Program-made: the position numbers and the translations under genes | Assembly (NCBI GenBank): GCA_031969915.1 | Contig: DALYJJ010000022.1 | Coordinates: 1-59,780, forward strand | Length of the DNA stretch: 59,780 bases | Reading direction: 5' to 3' | Source of the DNA: DALYJJ01 sp031969915 | GTDB taxonomy: Bacteria > Acidobacteriota > Terriglobia > Bryobacterales > Bryobacteraceae | Shown: piece by piece, positions 42,485-52,077 of the stretch | Layout: each line of letters starts with the position of its first letter | How positions within the stretch are numbered: position 1 is the first letter of the stretch | The notes under the pieces: generated by a model | Database searches by the model: none | What the model was told of the DNA's origin: nothing | The model's input: the letters and a program-made list of their open reading frames with translations, nothing else

Positions 42485-43795
42485 CTACTGATTCTTCTTG
42501 GGTACGTTCAGCGGCGTGAGCAGGTCCGAGGGGGCCTTCTTATCGCCGCCCACGGGCTCGGGCTTGGCCGCGGTGGGGTTGCCGGCTTGCACGGTTCCGC
42601 CGCCCAAGACCTCGAGCGCCCTCTTCAGCAAGAGGTCCTCCGTAGGTTTCTTGGGCTCTTCCGCGGGGGCCGGCGCCGCGCCATCCGTGTCGTCGTCCGC
42701 ATCGGGCGCGTCCTGCACTTCCGCCACCTGGTGGTTCGGAGTGACGGCCACGTCCTGGATCGCCTTGCCCGAAGGCGAATAGTATTTCGCCACGGAAAGG
42801 ATCACCGCGCCACCCTCGTCGGTGAGTACCGGCTTGCGCAGAGCGGCGTCACCGTACGTGCGCTCGCCGACCACCGCCGCACGCTGCGCATCGAGCAACG
42901 CCGCGGCGGCGATTTCAGCCCCGCGCGCGGTGCCCCGGTTGGTGATGACGACCAGTTGATCCTTGAAAACGACGTTCTGCGGAACCGCGGCGAAGTCCTG
43001 GCGCGCCACCTTTTGTCCCTGCAGGTACGTCAGCACGCCCTTCTCCACGAAGAGATTCGCCAGGGCCGGACCCTCTTCGTTGTCGCCCGCCGCGGCGTGC
43101 CGAAGGTCCAACACCAGTTTCTTCATTCCCTGTTTCTGCAGAGTGGCGATGGCCGCCGCGATCTCCTTCGTCTTGCCGGATTCGAGGCTCGCCGCCCTGA
43201 TGTGGCCCACGCCGCCGTCGAGCATCTTGGCGCTCACCGCCGGGTACTTCACGGCGGCGCGGCTCAGCGTGATCTTCTGAGGCTCCGGCCGGCGCACGCG
43301 CAGCACTGACAATTCCACGTTCGTGCCGGGCTCGCCGTGCAGAAGCAGGTCCGCGTAGGCGAGGGGCATGTCCTTGGTGGAGATGCCGCCGATGCTCTCA
43401 AGCATGTCCCCGGTGCCGAGACCGGCCTTGTCCGCCGGCGAGCCCGGGATGGCGTCCACCACGCCGACGTAGCCGAAGCGCCGCGACAACAACAGGCCGA
43501 CGCTGCCCTTCATCGCGTCTTTCTTCTGGAACTGCTTGTACTGCTCGGGGTTCAGGTAGCTGGCGTAGGGATCGAGGGACTCCAAAAGGCCGGCGACGGC
43601 GCCCAGAGTCACGTTCTTCATGTCCGGCTCTTCGACGTAGTCGCTCTTGATGCGCGAGATGACCTCGCTGAACACCGAGAGGTGCTTGTAGGGTTCACCG
43701 GCCGGTGTACCCGCGCCGAGCATGGCGCCGAGAAGCAGGAGAACCACCAGACACGTCGATAACGTGACCACAAACAACTTCAGTCGACTGTTCAT
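42485..43795 (-). CDS. S41-family (CtpA-like) protein with substituted catalytic dyad; predicted pseudopeptidase
   Basis: 436 residues. An N-terminal membrane segment (KLFVVTLSTCLVVLLLLGA) is followed by an S41 helical cap, a PDZ domain (LLLSRRFGYVGVVDAIPG to ADKAGLGTGD) and the peptidase core. In CtpA-type enzymes the core reads NRGTAS...GEPTFGK, with the Ser and Lys as catalytic residues 25 apart. Here it reads NRGTARGAEI and GERTYGDAAL, so Ser is Arg291 and Lys is Asp316. The supporting LDLRNNPGG loop is LDLRHAAAGD. It keeps PDZ and fold but should not cut peptides. It is divergent from the MoxR-VWA operon. The start is ATG 43795. Confidence 0.85.
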   Translation of the reverse strand: MNSRLKLFVVTLSTCLVVLLLLGAMLGAGTPAGEPYKHLSVFSEVISRIKSDYVEEPDMKNVTLGAVAGLLESLDPYASYLNPEQYKQFQKKDAMKGSVGLLLSRRFGYVGVVDAIPGSPADKAGLGTGDMLESIGGISTKDMPLAYADLLLHGEPGTNVELSVLRVRRPEPQKITLSRAAVKYPAVSAKMLDGGVGHIRAASLESGKTKEIAAAIATLQKQGMKKLVLDLRHAAAGDNEEGPALANLFVEKGVLTYLQGQKVARQDFAAVPQNVVFKDQLVVITNRGTARGAEIAAAALLDAQRAAVVGERTYGDAALRKPVLTDEGGAVILSVAKYYSPSGKAIQDVAVTPNHQVAEVQDAPDADDDTDGAAPAPAEEPKKPTEDLLLKRALEVLGGGTVQAGNPTAAKPEPVGGDKKAPSDLLTPLNVPKKNQ

Positions 43796-43849
43796 AGGGA
43801 GCCTCGGGGGCCAGATGACCACAGTATATCAGACGGATCAGAACGGCTT

Positions 43850-43879
43850 TTGACTACAAAAACCGAAACAAACTCTAAC
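43850..43879 (+). promoter_or_regulatory. Possible promoter of the DUF4159-MoxR operon
   Basis: TTGACT at 43850-43855 and TCTAAC at 43874-43879 are separated by 18 bases, in a locally AT-rich stretch between the divergent S41-like and DUF4159 genes. The leader to the ATG would be about 95 bases. On the minus strand TATACT (43823-43828) could be the -10 of the S41-like gene, without a clear -35. Confidence 0.35.
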
Positions 43880-43977
43880 CTTAGCGCGCCGTGCGGCGTC
43901 TATACAGCCTATGCAGTTGCGCCTCGGGGACCCCGCCGGTCGCCGTGCTATTCTTGAGTCACACTAGGGGCGTGTAC

Positions 43978-44775
43978 ATGCGCTTTCGCACCATCGGCAC
44001 AACGCTGTTGGCGGTTTCGCTAGTGTTGACTTCCGTGTTCGCGCTGCAGCGGCGAGGGTTTCGGGAGTTCATGGAAGAAGAAGACAATCCCGCCCCGATT
44101 CCGGTGGATGCGAACGAGAAGACAGAGTTTGTCTTCGCCCGGCTGCGCTACGCCTCGGAGCGTTTTGGTTGGGGCCGGGGCTCGTGGTCAACCGACTACC
44201 CGAAGGCGGACCGGCAGTTCGTTCAGGGATTGCGCCGCTTGAGCCGCGTGCACACGCGGTCGGTCGAGCAGGTGGTTGACCTGGACTCCAACGACCTGTT
44301 CGATTATCCGTGGATCTACGCCGTCGAGGTCGGCCACTGGGCGCTGTCCGACGAGCAAGCAGCCAAACTTCGGGAGTACCTGCTGCGGGGCGGCTTCCTG
44401 ATGACCGACGATTTTCACGGCACCCTGGAGTGGCAGGTCTTCATCGCCAGCATGGGCCGCGTATTTCCTGATCGGCCGATTGTCGATCTGCCCAATGCGG
44501 ACGCTGTGTTTCACGTCCTGTACGACCTGGATGAACGGTTTCAGGTGCCGGGCATACAGTACTTCTACACCGGGCGAATCTGGGAGCGGGATGGTGTAGA
44601 TGCACAGTGGAAAGGAATCTACGACGACAAGGGGCGGCTGATGGTCGCGATCTGCCACAACATGGATCTCGGCGATGCCTGGGAGCACGCCGACCATCCG
44701 CAGTACCCGGAGCGCTATGCGTCATTGGCCTACCGGGTCGCGATCAACTACATCATCTATTCGATGACGCATTGA
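43978..44775 (+). CDS. DUF4159-domain protein, exported
   Basis: 265 residues from ATG 43978, with a signal sequence or anchor (FRTIGTTLLAVSLVLTSVFA). The body fits DUF4159: FVFARLRYASERFG, then TDYPKADRQFVQGLRRLS, the block PWIYAVEVGHWALSDEQ and LREYLLRGGFLMTDDFHG. The fold is related to class I glutamine amidotransferase-like domains without the catalytic Cys. DUF4159 genes are often found beside MoxR, DUF58 and BatA-like genes, as here. Function unknown. It opens the operon; the next start is 22 bases downstream. Confidence 0.87.
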   Translation: MRFRTIGTTLLAVSLVLTSVFALQRRGFREFMEEEDNPAPIPVDANEKTEFVFARLRYASERFGWGRGSWSTDYPKADRQFVQGLRRLSRVHTRSVEQVVDLDSNDLFDYPWIYAVEVGHWALSDEQAAKLREYLLRGGFLMTDDFHGTLEWQVFIASMGRVFPDRPIVDLPNADAVFHVLYDLDERFQVPGIQYFYTGRIWERDGVDAQWKGIYDDKGRLMVAICHNMDLGDAWEHADHPQYPERYASLAYRVAINYIIYSMTH

Positions 44776-44797
44776 GTGGGGTCGTACAAACAGACGG

Positions 44798-47041
44798 ATG
44801 TTCGAGTTCCTGTTTAAGTATCCGGCCGCGGTCTTCGCCAAGGGAAAAGTGGTTCTCCTGGGCGGCTGGCCCATTTGGGTGCTGCTCTTGCTGGCCGCGG
44901 TTGTGTGCGCGGGGCTGGCCTGGATGGCGCTGCGGCGGGAGTTGCTGCTCTCGAAGGCGAAGCTGGCGGCGGTTCTCGCACTCCAGATGCTCCTGGCGGG
45001 CGTCCTTCTGATCCTCTTATGGCGGCCGGCGTTACAGGTCTCCACGCTCAAGCCGCAGCAGAACATCGTCGCGGTGGTCGTGGACGATTCGCGGAGCATG
45101 GGACTGGTGGAAGACGGCGTCACGCGCAGTGCAGCGGCCAGGCGGGAATTGGACGGCAGGCTGGTGAAGGGCCTTTCCGAGAAGTTCCAGGTTCGCCTGT
45201 ACAGCGTTGCCGAGTCGCTCCAACGGATCGACAAGACGGCGGCTCTGCAGGCGTCGGGGACGTCGACGCGCCTGAGTGAGAACCTGAAGACGCTGATGGC
45301 CGAGGCGGGCACGCTGCCCATTGGCGCGGTGGTGTTGATGAGCGACGGCGGCGAGAATTCGGGTGGCATCGACCTGGAGACGACGGCCGAGATCCGGCGG
45401 CGGCGCATTCCGGTACACACGGTCGGGTTCGGGCGGGAGCGGTTCGCAAAGGACCTTGAACTGAGCGATGTGCAGGTGACTCCCCGGGCGCTCGCCGACT
45501 CCCGGCTGAGCGCTCAGGTCACACTACGCCAATCGGGCTTCGAGGGAGCGGGCGCGAAGATCACGGTGAAGAGCGACGGCAAGACCATCGCGACGCGCGG
45601 CGTAGAGATTCGCGGCACGCCGCAGCAGACGGAGACGGTTCTGCTCAACGCGGGCGTAGCCGGGGCGAAGTCACTGAGCTTTACGGTGGAGCCTCTCAAC
45701 GGAGAGGAGAACAGCGGCAACAACACTCTCACGCGCATGGTGAATGTGGAAGCGAAGAAGCCACGTGTGCTCTACCTGGAAGGTGAGCCGCGATGGGAGT
45801 TCAAGTTCATCCGCCGGGCGATTGAAGAGGACCGCAGCCTGGACCTGGTGACCATCCTCCGCACGACGCAGAACAAGATTTACCGCCAGGGCATTCGCGA
45901 TGCGAAGGAGTTGGAGCAGGGGTTCCCGGCGCGGCCCGAGGAGTTATTCGCCTTCGACGGGCTCATCATCGGCAACGTGGAGGCCAGCTACCTGACGCCG
46001 GCGCAACATGAATTGGTGAAGCTGTTCGCGGACCGCCGGGGCGGGGGAGTGCTCTTCCTGGGCGGACGCGCGGCGTTGGGCGACGGCGGCTATGGCAAGT
46101 CGGGGCTCGCCGAACTGCTGCCCGTCACGCTGCCCGCTTCGGCGGGAACGTTTGAGAGGGAGCAGGCTCGGGCGGAGTTGACCTCCGCCGGGCGGGACAG
46201 CATCGTCTGCCGGCTGCTCGAAGATCCCCAGAAGAACGCGGACCGCTGGAAGCTGATGCCGAAGATCGCGGACCTGCAGGAGGTCGGAGCGCCGAAGGCG
46301 GGTGCGGTGGTGCTGCTGGAGGCCGATAGGGATGGCCGGCGGTCGCCGCTGCTGGTGACGCAGAACTACGGACGCGGGCGGGTGGCGGTGTTTGCCACGG
46401 GCGGCAGTTGGCGCTGGCAGATGAGCCAGGAGAGCAGCGATCAGTCGCATGAGATTTTCTGGCAACAGATGCAGCGATGGCTGGTGAGCGAAACGCCGGG
46501 CCGCGTGGTGGCGTCAACGCCGCGGCAGGTACTGGAAGACGAGCCGCGCGTGCCGCTGCGGGCGGAGATTCGCGACAAGTCGTATCAGCCGGTTTCGGAT
46601 GCGCGCGTGGAAGCGCGCGTGGCGGGACCGGGCGGCTTTTCCCAAGTGGTGGAGCTTCGGCCCGATCCGCTGGCGCCGGGCGTCTACGTGGGCGAGTTGA
46701 CGACGGAGAAGGGCGGGTCGTATCTCGCCGAGTTCGCCGCCCGCCGCGGTGAAGAAGAGTTGGGCCGGGACGTGATGACATTCCTGCGGCAGGATGGGGT
46801 TGCCGAGAATTTCCGCGCCGAGCAGAACCGGGACCTGCTCGAGAAGCTGGCCGAGACCACCGGCGGCCGCTACTGGAAACCTTCGGATCTGGCCGCCCTG
46901 CCCGAGCAGGTGAGTTACTCAGAGGCGGGCATCACGATTCAGGAAGCGCGCGACCTTTGGGACATGCCCATCGTCTTCCTCTTGCTGCTGACGATTCGCG
47001 CCGCGGAGTGGCTGCTGCGCAGGAAGTGGGGTGTGGTGTGA
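44798..47041 (+). CDS. Membrane protein with VWA and glutamine-amidotransferase-like domains (BatA/BatB-like)
   Basis: 747 residues. Two N-terminal membrane helices (WPIWVLLLLAAVVCAGLAW and ALQMLLAGVLLILLW) precede a VWA domain with MIDAS VVVDDSRSMG, then a strand-rich region, a GATase-like domain (FDGLIIGNVEASYL; GGGVLFLGGRAAL) and a beta domain. A last membrane helix sits at MPIVFLLLLTIRAAEW. The arrangement resembles membrane VWA partners of MoxR ATPases. The DUF4159 protein upstream carries a related GATase-like fold. Its TGA overlaps the next gene's GTG by 4 bases. Confidence 0.87.
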   Translation: MFEFLFKYPAAVFAKGKVVLLGGWPIWVLLLLAAVVCAGLAWMALRRELLLSKAKLAAVLALQMLLAGVLLILLWRPALQVSTLKPQQNIVAVVVDDSRSMGLVEDGVTRSAAARRELDGRLVKGLSEKFQVRLYSVAESLQRIDKTAALQASGTSTRLSENLKTLMAEAGTLPIGAVVLMSDGGENSGGIDLETTAEIRRRRIPVHTVGFGRERFAKDLELSDVQVTPRALADSRLSAQVTLRQSGFEGAGAKITVKSDGKTIATRGVEIRGTPQQTETVLLNAGVAGAKSLSFTVEPLNGEENSGNNTLTRMVNVEAKKPRVLYLEGEPRWEFKFIRRAIEEDRSLDLVTILRTTQNKIYRQGIRDAKELEQGFPARPEELFAFDGLIIGNVEASYLTPAQHELVKLFADRRGGGVLFLGGRAALGDGGYGKSGLAELLPVTLPASAGTFEREQARAELTSAGRDSIVCRLLEDPQKNADRWKLMPKIADLQEVGAPKAGAVVLLEADRDGRRSPLLVTQNYGRGRVAVFATGGSWRWQMSQESSDQSHEIFWQQMQRWLVSETPGRVVASTPRQVLEDEPRVPLRAEIRDKSYQPVSDARVEARVAGPGGFSQVVELRPDPLAPGVYVGELTTEKGGSYLAEFAARRGEEELGRDVMTFLRQDGVAENFRAEQNRDLLEKLAETTGGRYWKPSDLAALPEQVSYSEAGITIQEARDLWDMPIVFLLLLTIRAAEWLLRRKWGVV

Positions 47042-47961
47042 AGTGGATCGCGATTGCGCTGCTGATGGCCGCGGCGCCCGTTTCCGCGGCCACATATTAC
47101 CTGACGGTGGCCGGCTTGGGCGGCGAAGCGGAGTACGAGCAACGTTTCAGCGGGTGGGCGAAAGACATCGACAAGGTGCTGCGGCAATCGGTGCGCGATG
47201 GGCGCGTGGTGACGCTGTTCGGTGCCGATGCGACGCGTGAACGGGTCCGCGCGGCGGCGGCGGATTTCGCCCGGGAGGCGAAGCCCGAGGACGCAGTGGT
47301 GCTGCTGCTCATCGGCCACGGAGGCGTGGATGGCGAGTACAAGCTGATTCTTCCGGGGCCGGATTTGACCGCAAACGAGATGGCCGCACTCCTGGACCGG
47401 ATTCCGGCGCGGCGCCAGGTAGTAGTGAACATGACAAGCGCGAGCGGCGCTTCGGCCCTGCCGCTGCGGCGCGAGGGGCGCGTGGTTGTAACCGCAACTA
47501 AGAGCGGCACACAGAAGAACGCGGTGGTCTTTCCCCGATACTTTGCCGAGGCGCTGCGCGACGGCTCCGCGGATGCGGACAAGAACGACGCGATCAGCGT
47601 ACTGGAAGCGTTCCGGTACGCGGACGCCAAGACGGCCCGGTTTTATGAGTCGCAGAAGCGGATTGCCACCGAGCAGGCGCTGCTGGAGGACACCGGCAAG
47701 GGCGAGGGTGTGCGGGTTCCTTCGCCGGAGAACGGGCAGGGGCTTGTCGCCGCCCAGGTGGCGCTGTTGCGCATCGGTGAGGCCCAGTCGGCGGCGCGAA
47801 CACCGGAGAAGCAACGGCTGTTTGCGCGGAAGGAAGAACTGGAGAGGGCGATCGACAGCCTGAAGTATCAGAAAGCGGCGATGCCCTATGACGACTACCG
47901 GAAGCAAATGCAAGGATTGCTGATGGAGTTGGCGAAGACGCAGGAGGCGCTCGACAAATGA
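47038..47961 (+). CDS. Secreted caspase-fold (C13/C14-like) protein with Ser at the nucleophile position
   Basis: 307 residues from GTG 47038. A signal peptide (KWIAIALLMAAAPVSAA) is followed by a caspase-hemoglobinase fold: VVLLLIGHGG holds the catalytic His94, and the strand VVVNMTSASGAS ends at the nucleophile loop. There the legumain-type A-C-E-S-G reads T-S-A-S-G, so Ser134 replaces Cys. VVTATKSGTQKN and DKNDAISVLEAFRYAD are further family blocks. The C-terminal 80 residues are a charged helix (LFARKEELERAIDSLK). The same Ser may be general in this bacterial subfamily. It could be a Ser enzyme or an inactive binding module. Start and stop both overlap neighbours. Confidence 0.82.
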   Translation: MKWIAIALLMAAAPVSAATYYLTVAGLGGEAEYEQRFSGWAKDIDKVLRQSVRDGRVVTLFGADATRERVRAAAADFAREAKPEDAVVLLLIGHGGVDGEYKLILPGPDLTANEMAALLDRIPARRQVVVNMTSASGASALPLRREGRVVVTATKSGTQKNAVVFPRYFAEALRDGSADADKNDAISVLEAFRYADAKTARFYESQKRIATEQALLEDTGKGEGVRVPSPENGQGLVAAQVALLRIGEAQSAARTPEKQRLFARKEELERAIDSLKYQKAAMPYDDYRKQMQGLLMELAKTQEALDK

Positions 47962-50164
47962 GATGCGCCTTCTCATGGCTTCTGTTCGCGGTGGTGTGCC
48001 GGGCCGGTACGCCGGAGGATTGCTGGAAGCTGCAGCGTCTTGGGGAGTGGGAGAAGGCGCGGCCCTGCTTTACGGCCCTGGCGGCAAAGGGCGATCCCTA
48101 TCTCAAGGCCGAAGGGCTGTGGGGCCTGGAACAATACCAGGAGGCGAACGATTCATTTCGCGCCGCGGTGAAGATGAAGGACAAAGAGCCGCACTACCGG
48201 GTCCGCTGGGGCCGGCTCTTCCTGGAGCGGTACGTTCGCGATGAAGCCGCGAAGCTCTTCGAGGAGGCGCTCGCGCTTCGCAAGGAGTATCCGGCCGCTT
48301 TGATCGGCGTGGCGCTTGTGGCTGCGCAAGGGTTTGAACAGAGGGCCGTGGAGGCCGCTGAACAAGCGGTGAAGCTGGACCCCAAACTGGTGGAAGGCTA
48401 CGAGGTGTTGGCCAAGCTGGCGCTGGAGGACGGTAACACAAAACGGGCTGCGGAAGAGGCGGACAAGGCGTTGGCCATTTCCGGCGAGGCGCTGGAAGCG
48501 CTGGCCGTGCGCGCCACCATCGAATGGATGAAGCAGCCCGACCCATCGCCCGCGACCACGCCGGAATGGATCGCACGGGCTCTCAAAATCAATCCCCGTT
48601 TTGGAGAAGGCTACGCGCTCGCGGCCCATACGCTGGTGATCAACCGCCGGTACGAGGAAGGCATCGCGTTCTACCGCCGCGCGCTGGAGCTGCATCCGCG
48701 CTTGTGGGAAGCGCGCACGGACCTGGGCATCAACCTGATGCGCCTGGGGCGGGAAGGCGAGGCGCGGCAGCACCTGGAAGCCGCTTACAACGCCGGTTAC
48801 CGCAGCGCGCCCACGGTCAATACACTGACCCTGCTCGACAGCTACAAGAATTTCGTTACCTTCGAAACCAGGCAGAGCATTCTGCGGCTGCATAAGAAGG
48901 AGGCCGCGCTGCTGCGGCCGTACATGGAGAGCGAACTGCTGCGCGCGATCGGCACGTTCGAGAAGAAGTACCAAACCAAGCTCAACGCGCCGGTGCAGCT
49001 TGAGGTCTATCCCGACCACGACGATTTCGCCGTCCGCACATTAGGCATGCCCGGACTGGGCGCGCTCGGCGTGACGTTCGGAACGGTGGTGGCCATGGAC
49101 AGTCCTTCGGGGCGCCGGCCCGGCTCGTTTCACTGGGCGAGTACCCTGTGGCACGAGTTGAGCCACGTGTTCGTGCTCACGGCGACCAAGCACCGCGTGC
49201 CGCGTTGGTTTACGGAAGGCGTAGCGGTGCACGAGGAAACCGCGGTGGATCCGGAGTGGGGCGACCGCCTGAACCCGGAGATCATTCGCGCCATTCAGAA
49301 GAAGCGCCTGTTGCCCGTGGCCGATCTGGACCGCGGCTTTATCCGTCCTTCCTACCCGAACCAGGTGATCGTCAGCTATTTTCAAGCGGGCCGGATCTGC
49401 GACTACATCGCGGAACGTTGGAACTACGGCAAGCTGTTGGAGATGATGCGGCTGTTCGGAGCGTCGAAGAGCACGCCGGAGGTGATCCAGACCGCGCTCG
49501 GAATGGCACCCGAGGCGTTCGACAAGGATTTCCTGGCCTGGGTGGAGAAGCAGACCAAGCGCACGGTGGATGGCTACGACGAGTGGATGAAGCGCTACAA
49601 GGGCGTGCTGGAGAGCGTGAAGCTCAAGATGCACGATGTCGTGATCAAAGAGGGCTTGGCGATTCGCGACATCTTCCCCGAGTACGTGGAAGCGCGGAGC
49701 GTGTACGAGGTGGTGGCCGACGCGTACCTGGCCAAGGGCGACAAGAAGTCGGCCATGGCTGAACTGGAACGTTACGCCCGCGCGGGCGGCCGCTTCCCGG
49801 AGACGCTGAAGCAACTGGCCGCGATGCAGGAGGAGGCGGGAGACCGCAAGGCCGCCGCCGCCACGCTCACGCGCATCAACTATGTGTATCCGGTGCAGGG
49901 CGAAGATCTGCACCGGAAGCTGGGTGAGTTGTGGCTGGATCTGGGCCAGCCGGATCGGGCGCTGGTGGAGTTGCAGGCGGCGCTGGCGTCGAAGCCTCTC
50001 GATCCCGCCGCCGCGCACTTCCGCCTGGCGCAGGCCTACCACAAGCTCGGACGCGTACAACAAGCTAAGGACGAATTGTTTTCGGCCCTCGAGGCCGCCC
50101 CCGGCTACCGGCCCGCTCAGAAACTGATGCTGGAGCTCGAGTCAGCCGCCCCCAGGAAACCGCA

Positions 50165-50168
<4 letters not shown>
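47958..50168 (+). CDS. TPR protein with gluzincin-like (MA clan) peptidase domain, exported
   Basis: 736 residues with signal peptide RCAFSWLLFAVVCRAG. Residues 25-290 are tetratricopeptide repeats (AVKLDPKLVEGYEVLAKLA; ALELHPRLWEARTDLG). Residues 320-560 contain a zinc peptidase core, WHELSHVFVL (His399, Glu400, His403) and WFTEGVAVHEE (Glu420), giving the HExxH and Glu ligands of the gluzincins. More TPRs close the protein (LGQPDRALVELQAALA). Similar proteins are annotated as peptidase MA-like TPR proteins. It should be a periplasmic protease or peptidoglycan-linked factor; target unknown. ATGA overlaps couple it to the caspase-like gene and to moxR. Confidence 0.88.
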
Positions 50169-51184
<1,016 letters not shown>

Positions 51185-51189
51185 CCGCT

Positions 51190-52077
51190 ATGCAGCAGCG
51201 CTTCCTCGATCCGTCGATACTCGCCTCCATCTCGAACCTGGAGCTGGTGGCGAAGACTGTCGTCGACGGGTTTGTGGCGGGCTTGCACCGTTCGCCCGAC
51301 TTCGGTTTCAGCCAGGAGTTCGCCGAGTACCGCATGTATTCGCAGGGCGACGATCTGCGCCACGTCGATTGGAACGTGTTCGCGCGCACCGAGCGCTGCT
51401 ATCTGAAGCGGTATCGCGGTGAGACGAACACGCTGGTGACGGTGCTGCTGGACGCGAGCGCGTCGATGGCGTTCACTTCGCATGCGGTCACCAAGTTGAA
51501 TTACGCGCGCTTCATGGCGTCGTCGCTGCTCTACCTGGCGAACCGTCAGCGCGACGCGACGGGCGTGGTGGTGTTCGACGACGAAGTGCGGCAGATCGTG
51601 CGGCCGTCGTCGCGTCAGGGCCAACTGGCGCGGCTGACGCACGCCATCGAGCATGCCGAACCCGGCCAGCGGACGGATTTCCAGAAGCCCTTTCTGCTCT
51701 GCCAGGAGCTGTTGAAGCGCCGCGGCATCATCATCGTGATCTCCGATTTCTGGGCCCATCCCGAACTGGTGGTGAAGACCATGCAGCCATTGCGCTATCA
51801 CGGCAACGAACTGGTGCTGGTGCACGTGCTGGACCCGCAGGAGTTGCGCCCGCAGTTGAACGAGCCGCGCATCCTGCTGGACATGGAGACCGGCGATTCG
51901 CTCGAGGTTTCGCCCGAATACGTGGCCAACGAGTACCGCCCGAAGATCGACGCGCACGTGGAGGCGCTGCGAAAGGAAGCACGCGGTTCCGGCATTGATT
52001 ACTTTCTGACGCGCACGGACCGTCCGTTGGACGAGTGCCTGCGCGAGTATCTGACCGTCCGGCAGGGGAGGATGTAG
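51190..52077 (+). CDS. DUF58 domain protein
   Basis: 295 residues, starting 5 bases after the moxR stop. The family core is YSQGDDLRHVDWNVFARTE, read as GDDLRHVDWNVFAR. A VWA-like MIDAS follows (LLDASASMAF). DUF58 proteins are the usual partners of MoxR. No membrane segment is obvious at the N-terminus, so it is probably cytosolic and bridges the ATPase to its membrane partner. Its stop is immediately followed by the GTG of the BatA-like gene. Confidence 0.93.
   Translation: MQQRFLDPSILASISNLELVAKTVVDGFVAGLHRSPDFGFSQEFAEYRMYSQGDDLRHVDWNVFARTERCYLKRYRGETNTLVTVLLDASASMAFTSHAVTKLNYARFMASSLLYLANRQRDATGVVVFDDEVRQIVRPSSRQGQLARLTHAIEHAEPGQRTDFQKPFLLCQELLKRRGIIIVISDFWAHPELVVKTMQPLRYHGNELVLVHVLDPQELRPQLNEPRILLDMETGDSLEVSPEYVANEYRPKIDAHVEALRKEARGSGIDYFLTRTDRPLDECLREYLTVRQGRM

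Noticed and set aside
46957..47037. A longer N-terminus for the caspase-like protein
   Set aside because: It would overlap the end of the VWA gene by more than 80 bases and bury the signal peptide; the GTG at 47038 fits the coupled pattern of the operon.
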